Positions 44,033-55,545 of a DNA stretch of 64,000 nucleotides are shown in pieces. Each line of letters opens with the position of its first letter. Position 1 is the first letter of the stretch. Both the position numbers and the translations under genes were made by a program. The notes under the pieces were generated by a model, which saw only the letters and a program-made list of their open reading frames with translations, did no database searches and was not told where the DNA came from. This DNA is from Trifolium pratense (lineage: Eukaryota > Streptophyta > Magnoliopsida > Fabales > Fabaceae): the NCBI RefSeq assembly GCF_020283565.1, contig NC_060060.1:25668001-25732000 (forward strand), written 5' to 3'.

Positions 44033-44225
44033 GAGTTCAGGTTCCCTCCATTTATTATTTATCCATTTATTCTCCATTTAGAGAGAGATAGACACAAGAA
44101 AAAATTAGTGGGGTCCACAAATTAGTGGGACCCACTTTTAATGGGTCCCACTAATTCTTAATGTGTCTATCTCTCTCCAAATGGAGAATAAATGGAGGGA
44201 TAATAAATGGAGAGAACCCGAACTC
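44033..44225. mobile_element. Hairpin MITE with 9-bp target duplication, 193 bp
   Basis: GAGTTCAGGTTCCCTCCATT on the left and GGAGAGAACCCGAACTC on the right are inverted, and GGTCCAC/GTGGGACCC words form the loop-side stem. ACCTACCAT is duplicated at 44024-44032 and 44226-44234. The 9-bp duplication suits a Mutator-type element. Confidence 0.8.
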
Positions 44226-44850
44226 ACCTACCATATGCTTAAATTCCACTTTTTTAATTAGAAAGTGAGGGGAGCGGGGATCGAACTCTAGACCACTTAG
44301 TCATAGAGGATTTGATACCATGTCAAATAACCGATTATCTCAAAAGCTTAAGTTGTTAATTAGGATAGAGCCACAATCAATGGTTATATATCACTAACAA
44401 GAACTAACTTATTAAACTGAACACATAATGTGATTTGATTAAGGATCCGTTTGTATTAGCTTATTTTGAGCTTATGTAAAATAGGTTAGGCAAATAAATA
44501 AGTTTTTATGTACTCCGTATTATTCATAAGCTTGTCAATGTAGTTATAAAAAAACAGCTTATAAAGATATATTTTTTATTTGTAAGAACTTATGAATTAA
44601 AATAAAATCTTATTTATTTGTATAAATTATTTTTCATAAGCCCCAAAATAAATCAATTCAAAGTATTTAAACTTAATATATTTTTTATTCAAGTATTTAA
44701 ATTTGAAATTAGATATACTCTATCATACTTTTCAGATATGACTCCTTTCTTTTATTTTTGATAACAAAAAGGCGGCGAGCTAATATGCTTTGATCAAGGA
44801 AAAAGCCGGAATACTCAAATTACCAGGAGAGGGATATATATGTTTTAGAC

Positions 44851-45669
44851 ATAGTTTTAAAAACCGGACCGGACCGGCCGGTCTGACCGGCCGGACCGGG
44901 AATCGGTGGGGTGGCCGGCTCGGTTAGCATGCAGAACCGGTTCTGCTTTAAAACCGCCGAAAACCGCTGTGACCCGGCCGGTTTGATGGTTGAACCGGGA
45001 ACCGGGTTAACCCGCACGCGTGAACCGGACCGGTTTGAAGAGGAAGTCAATTATTTCAAAAAAATTCTAAATATGTTGCATATGGGAGTTGAACTCAGGT
45101 CACTTTAATACAGCAGCATCACTACTACCACCAGACCACTCACATTTATGTGATATTCTAAATAACTGAAATATATTTAATACTACTATATTAGTTATAG
45201 AATACCATGGCATGTATTAATAAATACATTGATCATTTTTTTTCTTATTATTTTTTATTTAATATATATTCACTGTTTTATTTTAATATAATATATTAAA
45301 TTATGTATTATTTTTTTTGGACTTAATAAATTATGTTGTTCTAATTAAAAATTATGATATAATAATACTTTTATTGACTAAATTATAATATTATACGGTT
45401 AGATATGTGAATCAAAATATAAATAATGATGAAATGAAAAGCTTTTGAGTTTTTTCTTTTAAATATATGAAATTTTTATTGAAAAAAGTTTGAAGGAAAT
45501 TTTTTCTTATTAAATTTTATTGTTATGAAATTCAAGTACATATTTAAATTTTTTATATAAATCGGGTCAATAGTCATGCGGTCTGACCAGTGACCCACTG
45601 GTCTGACCAGTGAACCAGTGACCCAGTGCCTTGACCGAGTCGATCACCGGTCTGGATTTTAAAACATTG
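44851..45669. mobile_element. TIR element of the ACCGG-rich family, present only in unit 1
   Basis: The left end ATAGTTTTAAAAACCGGACC and the right end GGTCTGGATTTTAAAACATTG resemble those of 25852-27448. GTTTTAGAC (44842-44850) and GTTTTAGAT (45670-45678) are a 9-bp duplication with one mismatch, which would suit a Mutator-type rather than a hAT element. Units 2 and 3 lack it. The two short frames on opposite strands in its GC-rich end are not genes. Confidence 0.65.
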
Positions 45670-45678
45670 GTTTTAGAT

Positions 45679-46429
45679 GTCTTCAACTCTCCCTTACCCT
45701 ACTCCTTACTTGGTCGCTGACTTTTAGAATACTAGACTCACTTTCTGAGAATTAGATGGTTAACAAAAAAAAATCTATAATTTAATAACTAGACTCACAC
45801 TTTAAATGTATAAAAATATAGAATTCAAAGTTCGAACTATAACATCTCCAATAATGTCACTGGTAGCTACAAACTAAGCTACCTTTGCGGGATCACTTAA
45901 GTAATTTTTTATTTTCGCATAGAATTTATACTTTTATAAATTTAATTTATATACACCGTATGCATTATTTTTTTACACATTCATTTAATTAAATCACAAC
46001 ACATAGATGTTTGTGAAAATATGTTATGAACTAACTTATAAAAGTGACACCATAATGTGACTTAATTGAATATATGTGAAAATATTTTTAAACCGTCGAT
46101 TAATAAAAATTATTCTACTTTTATTTAAATATTTAATTTTTTTTTTGACGAATTGAATATTAGGTATACTCTTAAATCAAATTAGTTAGAAAAAATATCT
46201 TATCTTATCCTCAAAGAAAACAAATTAGTCTACAATTCCGTCAAAAGCAAAAAATACCATTTATTTAGGATTATTATTTATTTTTAAAAAATCGAATTTG
46301 AAGAATATAATTGGATGTTGTATATCAGTATACCTTATCTACATATAAACTTGACATATTAGATAACTATTAGGAAACCTAATTAGTTAGGCCCATTAAG
46401 TATTTCAAACACTTACTCTATATCTATAT
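45679..46429. other. Upstream region of MYB copy A1
   Basis: AT-rich sequence homologous to about 54670-55548 in unit 2 but with clear differences: unit 2 contains an extra partial duplication near 55270-55470, and unit 1 an insertion near 46322-46378. No gene was seen. Confidence 0.5.
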
Positions 46430-46440
46430 CTATATAAATA
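46430..46440 (+). promoter_or_regulatory. TATA box of MYB copy A1
   Basis: CTATATAAATA lies about 60 bp before the ATG at 46499, after a TATATC repeat. The same motif precedes copy A2 (55546-55556). The truncated B copies have no such sequence. Confidence 0.55.
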
Positions 46441-46498
46441 ATAGCAAGAGGTACCTCTCTACAAAATTTTGAATTCACAAGGCAACAACTAAAGAAGA

Positions 46499-47610
46499 AT
46501 GGATCAATTTTCAGAAGAATTTGTGAAAAGCTACTCAGATAAATTGTTAGCTCTTTGTTTTGCAAAATCGGTTGAAGAAGAGCAAGAGCTCAACCAATTA
46601 TTGTTTAATGACGATAATCTCCATACTCAGTCAAGTGTTGTTGAATCACCTCCATACTCAGATGATCTCACTTCGGCTGACAAGAACAATGTAAAAAAGA
46701 AAGTGAAGCATTGGAATCATGATGAACATAGGTATGTATTTTATTTTAGAATTTATAATTAACTATCAATTTATTTTGCTAAAACTATATTTTTAATACT
46801 TGTCTCTATTTGTATTAACAACTTTGTAGAGAGTGAGATCATTAAATTTTTAATTTTATTTTTTAATACAAAGAGGGGCTAAAGCCCCAAGAAAAACGAA
46901 CTAAATTAATGCGGGATATCAATCCCTATAGTATCAACTAAATTGAATTTTGCTAATAAATATCTTTGTTTTCCTATTTTTCGTGTAATCAAAATATACA
47001 TTTAGTTGAATACCGAAAATATATATACACACACTAAGGTGAAATATTTTGATGATTATTACATATAACAATCATATTATGTTGTATACCCTTAAACTTT
47101 GACTCCCCCTTGTTATTTTTTGATATGTGTAGGTTATTTCTGCAAGGGCTCGAGAAGTATGGTCGTGGAAATTGGAAAAAAATATCAAAACATGTTGTTA
47201 CAAAAACTCATACACAAGTTGCTAGTCATGCTCAAAAATACTTCCTTCGTCAAGATGTTGCAATGAAGAAGAGGAAACGAACAAGCATTCATGACATAAC
47301 CGAATGGAATGAAAATGTTCAGCCTCTTGTATATAAGGACTACAATTCAACTCCTCCTCCTCCTCCTAATGTTGAAATGCATCAAATCCATGACACAACA
47401 GGATTGAATGGAAATTTCCACCCTCTTCTTTATAAGGACTACAATCCAACTCCTCCTCCAAATGTTGAAATAGATCAAATCCATGACACAATCGAATGGA
47501 ATGGAATTTTTCACCCTCTTCTTTATAAGGACTACAATCCAACTCCTCCTCCTCCAAATGTTGAAATGCCTCAAATTCATAAGGAGTTTTTGTTTCCTTG
47601 TATTGTTTAG
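46499..47610 (+). CDS. SHAQKYF-class single-repeat MYB transcription factor, copy A1 (236 aa)
   Basis: Exons 46499-46731 and 47133-47610 join at CATAG/GTATGT and GTGTAG/GTTATT. The single MYB repeat begins HWNHDEHRLFLQGLEKYGRG and ends THTQVASHAQKYFLRQ, the signature of the plant 1R-MYB (DIVARICATA C-repeat/I-box) class that binds GATAAG-like sites in promoters. The usual PWTEEEH opening is altered to HWNHDEH. The N-terminal 60 residues are acidic. The C-terminus is three tandem repeats of about 31 residues (IHD...PLLYKDYNPTPPP...NVE), probably disordered. A TATA box stands 60 bp upstream. Translation is identical to copy A2. The 3' untranslated region appears to be LINE-derived. Confidence 0.85.
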
Positions 47611-47613
47611 TAG

Positions 47614-47860
47614 CTCTGCACTCTTTTCCTTTTATATGTTTTATCCTATTAGGTTTTTCTTAAAAGGTTTTTAATGAGGCAGATGTTGAGAGTCCTTGAA
47701 TGTTTTAATTGGGTTTTGGCATATAGACCTCCCAGAATATGTATTATTCATTTTGTTTGTTAATAATAATTTTAGAGTGCTGCAAATGATAGGTGACAAC
47801 TATGGGGTGCCAACCTAGTTGGGATGTCACGGATTGTCATATGATGCCTTTGCACTCTAT
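47614..47860 (+). repeat. LINE 3'-UTR fragment directly after MYB copy A1
   Basis: CTGCACTCTTTTCC, AAAGGTTTTTAATGAGGCAG, GAGTGCTGCAAATGATAGGT and GGGATGTCA...CATATGATGCC run parallel to the LINE 3' end at 31005-31240. It begins within a few bases of the MYB stop codon, so it should form the transcript's 3' end. Confidence 0.65.
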
Positions 47861-48207
47861 TTTTTTATATTTTATTTTGAAAACTATCATATTAATTAGA
47901 AGAGTTTAAATATAATAATCTAGGTCTTATATGTTTTGGGCTTAAACTCATGTTAAAACCGTTTGTACCTATAATTAATGTCCTTCTTCTAATTCAATTA
48001 TAATAAACAATTTATATCCTTTCAATATGAAGAAACTTACGTAAAACAACAAAATATAATGTGGTGAGGCCTAAGTTGCCCTTTGATAGAATTGTGGGTA
48101 ACTTTGGTGCAAATAAATTAGTTGGATGTTGGCGTGTATATTTTCGTGCACCATGTTGATTTTGGTGAATGAAAATATTCTAACTTAGAAAGTTTTTTAG
48201 GTTTATG

Positions 48208-48382
48208 GCCCGTTTACATTAACTTATTTTTAAGTTTATGCAAATGGCTTATGCAATTTTTATGTATTATTATAAGTTTGTCAAGGTAGTTTATGATAAA
48301 TTAGCGTATAAAATAACTTAAAACCTAATTTATATTGCATAAACTATTTGTATAAGTTAAAAAATAAGCTAATCTAAACCTT
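48208..48382. mobile_element. Hairpin MITE (family of 24611-24842)
   Basis: GCCCGTTTACATTAACTTAT and ATAAGCTAATCTAAACC are inverted, and TTATGCAAATGGCTTATGCA faces ATTGCATAAACTATTTG. Copies at the same place follow B1 (50734-50900), A2 (57324-57498) and B2 (59850-60016), so it was present before the local duplications. Confidence 0.55.
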
Positions 48383-49119
48383 AGTCTCAAATGTTGTGGA
48401 AGTTGCATTTTTAAAAGTTATTCAAAGTATAGTTTAACATATTACAATTTTCCGGAGAGTCTGTTCTTTTGGGAAGTAACTTGAAATAATTTGTAGTGTA
48501 GAATAAAAAAAATTGAGATGTTTTGGAAATAATTTCAAACAATGAATTAGACATGTTATTCTAGTGCTTGTCATGAAAAAAATATTTTTTCTTCCCTTCA
48601 AAGTATCTTTCTCTTCGTTGGAGACAAAAAAGTTCATTGATCCCAAAATCTAATAATGGCAGCTCCCCTTTTAAGTTTATGTTATTAATTCAATGTTTAG
48701 AAACTAAATCCTTAAAGACAAAAGATCAAAAGTGTGGCAAAAGTTTGGTGAGAACGCAAGGGATTAAAACATGAATGTTTTAGGTGTTATTAGTTACTTC
48801 TACGGTGAGAAGCAAGTGACGATCAATATTCATTAGAGTGAATAATGAATAGGAGAATTGAATTTAGAAGGAGAAGAGGGGTACTGAATAGTAAGAATTT
48901 AGGAGAGCGCTTACTATTCTCAATTTGACGGACTTTAATGGTGTTAAGTGGCAAGAGAGGTTTGTGTCATGTGAGAAAATAGAGGGGGTGTTAATTACAT
49001 ATGGATAAAGTTCAAGGGAGGTTAGTGTATTTTTCGCTTAAATTAATGTTTAATTAGAAATTGAATCCTTAAAGACAAAAGATCGAGAACAAGTTGTAGT
49101 TATCAAGTTCCAAATTGTG

Positions 49120-50131
49120 CAAGAGCTCAACCAATTATTGTTTAATGACGATAATCTCCATACTCAGTCAAGTGTTGTTGAATCACCTCCATACTCAGAT
49201 GATCTCACTTCGGCTGACAAGAACAATGTAAAAAAGAAAGTGAAGCATTGGAATCATGATGAACATAGGTATGTATTTTATTTTAGAATTTATAATTAAC
49301 TATCAATTTATTTTGCTAAAACTATATTTTTAATACTTGTCTCTATTTGTATTAACAACTTTGTAGAGAGTGAGATCATTAAATTTTTTATTTTATTTTT
49401 TAATACAAAGAGGGGCATAAGAAAAACGAACTAAATTAATGCGAGACATCAATCCTTATAGTATCAACTAAATTGAATTTTGCTAATAAATATCTTTGTT
49501 TTCCTATTTTTCGTGTAATCAAAATATACATTTAGTTGAATACCAAAAATATATATACACACACTAAGGTGAAATATTTTGATGACTACATATAACAATC
49601 ATATTATGTTGTATACCCTTAAACTTTGACTCCCCCTTGTTATTTTTTGATATGTGTAGGTTATTTCTGCAAGGGCTCGAGAAATATGGTCGTGGAAATT
49701 GGAAAAAAATATCAAAACATGTTGTTACAAAAACTCATACACAAGTTGCTAGTCATGCTCAAAAATACTTCCTTCGTCAAGATGATGCAATGAAGAAGAG
49801 GAAACGAACAAGCATTCATGACATAACCGAATGGAATGAAAATGTTCAGCCTCTTGTATATAAGGACTACAATTCAACTCCTCCTCCTCCTAATGTTGAA
49901 ATCCATCAAATTCATGACACAACAGAATTGAATGGAAATTTCCACCCTCTTCTTTATAAGGACTACAATCCAACTCCTACTCCAAATGTTGAAATACATC
50001 AAATCCATGACACAATCGAATGGAATGGAATTTTTCACCCTCTTCTTTATAAGGACTACAATCAAACTCCTCCTCCAAATGTTGAAATGCCTCAAATTCA
50101 TAAGGAGTTTTTATTTCCTTGTATTGTTTAG
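49120..50131 (+). pseudogene. 5'-truncated MYB copy B1
   Basis: Similarity to A1 starts at CAAGAGCTCAACC, codon 30 of A1, so the promoter, ATG and first 29 codons are missing. Exon remnants are 49120-49268 and 49660-50131 with the same splice sites. The frame upstream (through GTTATCAAGTTCCAAATTGTG) has no ATG before a stop. The MYB repeat itself is intact; RQDV is changed to RQDD and the proline repeats vary slightly. Without a new start it should make no full protein; transcription from a fused upstream sequence cannot be excluded. Identical to B2. Confidence 0.8.
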
Positions 50132-50134
50132 TAG

Positions 50135-50380
50135 CTCTGCACTCTTTTCCTTTTATATGTTTTATCCTATTAGGTTTTTCTTAAAAGGTTTTTAATGAGG
50201 CAGATGTTGAGAGTCCTTCAATGTTTTTATTGGGTTTTGGCATATAGACCTCCCAGAATATGTATTATTCATTTTGTTTGTTAATAATAATTTTAGAGTG
50301 CTGCAAATGATAGGTAACAACTATGGGGTGCCAACCTAGTTGGGATGTCACGGATTGTCATATGATGCCTTTGCCCTCTA
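50135..50380 (+). repeat. LINE 3'-UTR fragment after MYB copy B1
   Basis: Parallel copy of 47614-47860 with a few substitutions, carried along when the MYB gene duplicated. Confidence 0.6.
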
Positions 50381-51072
50381 TTTTTTTATATTTTCTTTTG
50401 TAAACTATCATATTAATCAGAAGAGTTTAAATATAATAATATAGGTCTTATATGTTTTGGGCTTAAACTCATGTTAAAACCGTTTGTACCTATAATTAAT
50501 GTCCTTCTTCTAATTTAATTATAATAAACAATTTATATCCTCTCAATATGAAGAAACTTACGTAAAACAACAAAATATAATGTGGTGAGGCCTAAGTTGC
50601 CCTTTGATAGAATTGTGGCTAACTTTGGTGCAAATAAATTAGTTGGATGTTGGCGTGTATATTTTCGTGCACCATGTTGATTTTGGTGAATGAAAATATT
50701 CTAACTTAGAAAGTTTTTTAGGTTTATGGCCCGTTTACATTAATTTATTTTTAAGTTTATTCAAACGACTTATGCAATTTTTATGTATTATTATAAGTTT
50801 GTCATGGTAGTTTATGATAAATTAGCGTATAAAATAACTTATAACCTAATTTATATTGCATAAACTGTTTGTATAAGTTCAAAAATAAGCCGGGCATTGT
50901 CATAAATGTTGTGGAAGTTGCATTTTTAAAAGTTATTCAAAGTATAGTTTAACATATTACAATTTTCCGGAGAGACTGTTCTTTTGGGAAGTAATCTGAA
51001 ATAATTTGTAGTATAGAATAAAAAAAATTGAGATGTTTTGGAAATAATTTCAAACAATGAATTAGACATGTT

Positions 51073-51298
51073 TTTTTTTTTATAGTAAAAAGTTTATAGC
51101 ATTTCATTATTTAGAATATGTTAACAATACAAGTGGGTATATCAATGAAAATGTGGAAACTAGCTATAAAAGTGGTCACCCTTGCTAGCGCATGAGCAAC
51201 CTCATTGGCTTGTCTCCTAATAAACTCAACACTAGAGTTTTTAAAATAAATTTTATGCAAACGATCACAATCTCTAATAACATCACCAAGTTCAACCC
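51073..51298 (-). mobile_element. Very short LINE insertion with target duplication (unit 1)
   Basis: TAGACATGTT occurs at 51063-51072 and 51299-51308, and a T-run at the left is the A-tail of a minus-strand LINE. The minus strand encodes the end of an RNase H-like domain (VEFIRRQANEVAHALARV). The parallel site after copy A1 (48548-48557) is empty. The same insertion is in unit 2, so it happened after the A/B duplication and before the 9-kb duplication. Confidence 0.9.
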
Positions 51299-51883
51299 TA
51301 GACATGTTATTCTAGTGCTTGTCATGAAAAAATATTTTTTCCTCCCTCAAAGTATCTTTCTCTTCGTTGGAGACAAAAAAGTTCATTGATCCCAAAATCT
51401 AATAATGGCAGCCCCCCTTTTAAGTTTATGTCATTAATTCAATGTTTAGAAACTAAATCCTTAAAGACAAAATATCAAAAGTGTGGCAAAAACGAAAGCG
51501 ACGTTACCGAGTTTCGTGAGAACGAAAGGGATTAAAACATGAATGTTTTAGGTGTTGTTAGTTACTTCCATGGTGAGAAGCAAGTGACGATCAATATTCC
51601 TTGGAGTGAATACTGAATAGGCGAATTGAATTTAGAAGGAGAAGAGGGGTACTCAATAGTAAGAATTTAGGAGAGCGCTTACTATTCGATCTCAATTTGA
51701 CGGACTTTAATGGTGTTAAGTGGCAAGAGAGGTTTGTGTCATGTGAGAAAATAGAGGGAGTGTTAATTACATATGGATAAAGTTCAAGGGAGGTTATTGT
51801 ATTTTTCGCTTAAATTAATGTCTAATTAGAAATTGAATCCTTAAAGACAAAAGATCGAGAACAAGTTGTAGTTACGCAGAAAG

Positions 51884-52161
51884 CCATTTGAGTGATTAAA
51901 TACATATCTGAAATTCAAGAAAAGTTGGTGGATTTAGCTTTTGCTGTTCGAAATAATGATGAATTGAATGTTGAAAATCTGTCAGGTTAAAAAACAAAAG
52001 GTCGACCAAAAGGATCCAAGCCAAAAGGAGGAGTTGAAATTGCAAAGAAGCCTCGTTATTATCAAGTTCCAAATTGTGGTGGAACTAATAATAATGCGCG
52101 AAATCGTTCAAATAAAAAGAAAAATATTGAAGTATTACCATCTCAATTTTCTAATAACTAA
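51884..52161 (+). pseudogene. FAR1/MULE-transposase C-terminal fragment (unit 1)
   Basis: The frame reads IKYISEIQEKLVDLAFAVRN, then LSG, a stop, and KTKGRPKGSKPKGG ... KKPRYYQVPNCGGTNNNARN. KTKGRPKGSK and the C-x-H/N-rich end are typical of the tail of FAR1-related and MuDR-like proteins. SWIM and transposase domains are absent. The last part contains the breakpoint sequence of the A/B duplication. Confidence 0.6.
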
Positions 52162-52199
52162 GTATATTGATACATTTTGTATTTAGGATGATGAGTCGG

Positions 52200-52769
52200 A
52201 GAAAATGAAGCATGAGTTGGCAAAGTGACAAAAAAAAGTGAGAAGAGTGTCTTATTGCGAGATATGAGAGGAACAAATATAAACCATCCGATCAAAACTA
52301 ACGGTCCGATTAAATTCCAGTTTTTAAGTAGCTTTTACTCTTCTTACACCCAAATGACCCAATCCATTTGCCTCTGCATCTCTGCACCTTTTCTCCGTCG
52401 TCGCTTTTAGCAATTTTCTCATTTGTAGTTTGATCTGTTAAGTTTTCTATTTCTAAATCATTGATTACTCCAATGCATACTTCTACCTTGTGATTGATGT
52501 TGTTGTTCAGGCAATGCTTCTCAAAATCAATTGAAAGTTCTTATAACTAAATGTCAATTATAGGGAAAGCTAACTTTATTGGTAGGATTATGTTTTGCTG
52601 TATGGTGAATCTCTTTCTTTTTAGATTTCTAGTGGTCTTTTGTCCATAAAGACAAAAGAAATGGGCAGGAAAATATTTGCAATGTACATTTGAACTAAAA
52701 TTTAGGATACGTTCGTTATTTATTCATTTGAATGGTTTGATCTAATATAAGTGATTGTACCTGATCAGA
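52200..52769. other. Non-coding stretch in unit 1
   Basis: Around 52260-52420 the sequence is GC-richer (TCTGCACCTTTTCTCCGTCG) and might be a relic of a gene leader, but no protein family was recognised. Its duplicate is at 61316-61885. Confidence 0.35.
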
Positions 52770-53170
52770 ACGTGCAACAACGCCGGTGTTTGTTCTCGAA
52801 TGCCCCTGTTGAAACTGAGGGGGATTGTGTACCTGCAGACACTCCGACGCTCAAGTCAGTTTAAGTGTGGAGTGAGGTTTTCTTAGCTAGATAATACGTA
52901 CCTTGAGAAATGGTGATTGGTTCCGTATATATAGCCCCCACTGGGCTAAGGCCCTTGATGGCATTAATGGCCTGCCGGAAAACGGCTGGAGAGCCATGAT
53001 GAACAGTTAATGCTCATCATTCTGGTAAAAGCCGTTACAATACGCGTTGGCATTGTGGTCGTTGGTGGATTGAATATGCCGCCGAGCATCCTTGTGTTAG
53101 GGCTTGCTCGGAAGCCGTTACTCGTGGTCCTTCTATATCCGAGCTTCTAATCCCAGTCCAGAACAATAAG
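52770..53170. repeat. GC-rich repeat, probable LTR relic (unit 1)
   Basis: This block (AACGTGCAACAACGCCGGTG through GGCTTGCTCGGAAGCCGTTA) is distinctly GC-rich and contains TATATAGCCCCCACTGGGCT. It resembles part of a plant LTR but ends were not resolved. Duplicate at 61886-62286. Confidence 0.35.
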
Positions 53171-53665
53171 ATTTTGAATATGAGAGCTTTTAGGTTCGAA
53201 CACCTATAAATATAGATATATTTATAAATGTTCTTTAAATCTTAAGGTCTATGTTATCTTAGACTCAGTCACTAGACCGTCTTTAAATTTTTATTAGGAA
53301 AAAAAATAAATAAAGAATACGACATGTATCCCTTCAGATTTTTACCCGTAACAATATATACTCCCTACCTAATAATAGTTTTTTTTTTCAAGTAATGTGA
53401 GGGTTAGATTGACACACTTTTTTGTAAACAAAAAAAAATACACCTTTTTTTATTTATTACTATGATATATAGGTATAAAGTTTCCATCATTAGCAAGAAT
53501 TAATTTTTTTTGGAAAAACTATGGGCCATATAAGGTGAATTCTCTTCTACCAACCAAATTTTTTCTATATGTAAGAGTCAAGAATCTAACTCTGACCACC
53601 TACTTAACATGCCCAAAATTCTTGTCACTTTAACCTAATTTATTATTGTTGGTTAGACTCACGCA

Positions 53666-54361
53666 TTTTTTTTTTTGACAAACAATAACTTATATCATTT
53701 CATTATTTAAAATAGGAGTAATACAAAGAGGTAATACATCAAAGACATAACGACTAGCCCAAGAAATGACCGCCCTAGTTAACGTGTGAGCCACCATGTT
53801 CACTTATCGCTTAATAAACTTTACCACAAAGTTTGAATTTAAAAACAAAGTATTCCTAATGTTACAAATGATGGTACTAAACTCTGAATTACCAACCCGT
53901 AAATTGTAAATAGCGTCAACGACATTTTTAGAATCCATTTCAAAAATGACATGAGTAATGCGTTTATGCTCCATTTCTTTTATTGCTTCAAGTAAAGTTA
54001 TTGTTTCTCCTTCAATTATAGAGCTTTTACCTTGGTTCCAAGAAGTTTCCGCCATCACAAAATTACTCGTATGGTCTCACAAAATCCAGCCCGCATTTGT
54101 TTTATTTAAATCACTATGGAAACCTGCATCCACATTGCACTTATGCCATCCCATGGGAGGCCTCTGCCATCGAAGTAGCTGCTGTTGTTGATCAGCGCTA
54201 TGTGTACCAAGCTGCTGGCATTCCACACTTTATTATTTCTATTACTCCATAATAACCAAACCAACACAGCAAATTGGCCAGCCACATCCTTATCCTCATT
54301 TTTGCATATATCCAATATCACTTCATCAGCTTTTCTCATGTTTCCCATACGGCCACGCACA
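53666..54361 (-). pseudogene. LINE RNase H-like fragment (unit 1, broken)
   Basis: Same fragment as 62782-63530, with a T-run (53667-53677) as the A-tail at its left. Compared with unit 2 it lacks about 48 bp near 54222 and has a stop where unit 2 has R in ILRDHTGNF. The domain is therefore split into two frames. Confidence 0.75.
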
Positions 54362-55545
54362 TTAAGTATAGAGAAATATGAAACATGGTGTTTCAAAAAT
54401 AAAAATAAAAGAAATATGAAATTTGCGATATGAATCACGACCTCTCTAATAATGTCACTAGTAGTTACAAATTTGAGCTACATTTAAGGGACCACTTAAG
54501 TAATTTTTTTTATTTTCACAAAGAAATGTTGACTTTTATGAATTTAATTTGTATACACCAATTTAGTCAAACTTAATATATTTTTTATTCAAGTATTTAA
54601 ATTTGATATTAGATATACTCTATCATACTTTTTAGATATGACTCCTTTCTTTTATTTTTTGTCAGATTTTACTTACTTCGTCGCTGAACTTTAAAATACT
54701 AGACCAACTTCCTGAGAACCAGAGGGTTAACAAAAAAACTTATAATTTAGTAACTAGACTCACAGTTTAAGTGTATAAAAATATAGAATTCGGAGTTCGA
54801 ATTATAACATCTCCAATAATGTTACCGGTAGCTACAAACTGAGCTACTTTTGCGGGATCAGTTAAGTAATTTTTTTTTACATAGAATTTATACTTTTATG
54901 AATTTAATTTGTATACACAATATGTATTATTTTTTTACACATTCATTTAATTAAATCACAACACGTAAATGTTTGTGAAAATATGTTATGAACTAACTTA
55001 TAAAAGTGACACTATAGTGTGATTTAATTGAATACATGTGAAAATATTTTTAAACCGTCGATTAAAAAATTATTTTTTTTTTTGAAGAATTGAATATCCG
55101 GTATATGTTTCAAAAATTGATTAGGTATACTCTAAAAGTCTAAAATCAATTTTGTTAGAAAACATATCTTATCTTATCCTCAAAGAAAACAAATTTATCT
55201 ACAATTCCGTCAAAAACAAAAAATACCATTTATTTAGGATTTTTATTTTAAAAAAAATGGAATTTGAAGAATAAAATGGATTTTTTTTTTTTTGACGAAT
55301 GAATATTAGGTATACTCTAAAATCCAATTAGTTAGAAAAAATATCTTATCTTATCCTCAAAGAAAACAAATTAGTCTACAATTCCGTCAAAAACAAAAAA
55401 TACCATTTATTTAGGATTTTTATTTATTTTTAAAAAATCGAATTTGAAGAGTAAAATTGGAATTTGAAGAATATAATTGGATGTTGTATATAACCTAATT
55501 AGTTGGGCCCATTAAGTATTTCAAACACTTAATCTATATCTATAT

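Larger units (their letters stand above)
44669..54568. repeat. Tandem array unit 1 (about 9.9 kb)
   Basis: The unit starts at AAACTTAATATATTTTTTATTC, a word that recurs at the same place in unit 2 (54569) and unit 3 (63719). Homologous points in units 1 and 2 are 9116 bp apart over the whole MYB region. Unit 1 is longer because of an extra TIR element (44851-45669) and local indels. It carries MYB copies A1 and B1, LINE fragments and a FAR1-like fragment. Confidence 0.85.

Noticed and set aside
44842..45678. Host gene in the ACCGG-rich block (65-77-codon frames)
   Set aside because: The frames lie across the GC-rich end of a TIR element and are open on both strands because of ACCGG repetition.
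47347..47580. Minus-strand frames opposite the MYB C-terminal repeats (also at 49874, 56463 and 58990)
   Set aside because: They are mirror images of the proline-rich tandem repeat and have no start context or domain.
49117..50131. Copy B as a working MYB gene
   Set aside because: There is no ATG in frame; the apparent start at 49117 is GTG, which is not a normal plant start, and the promoter is missing.
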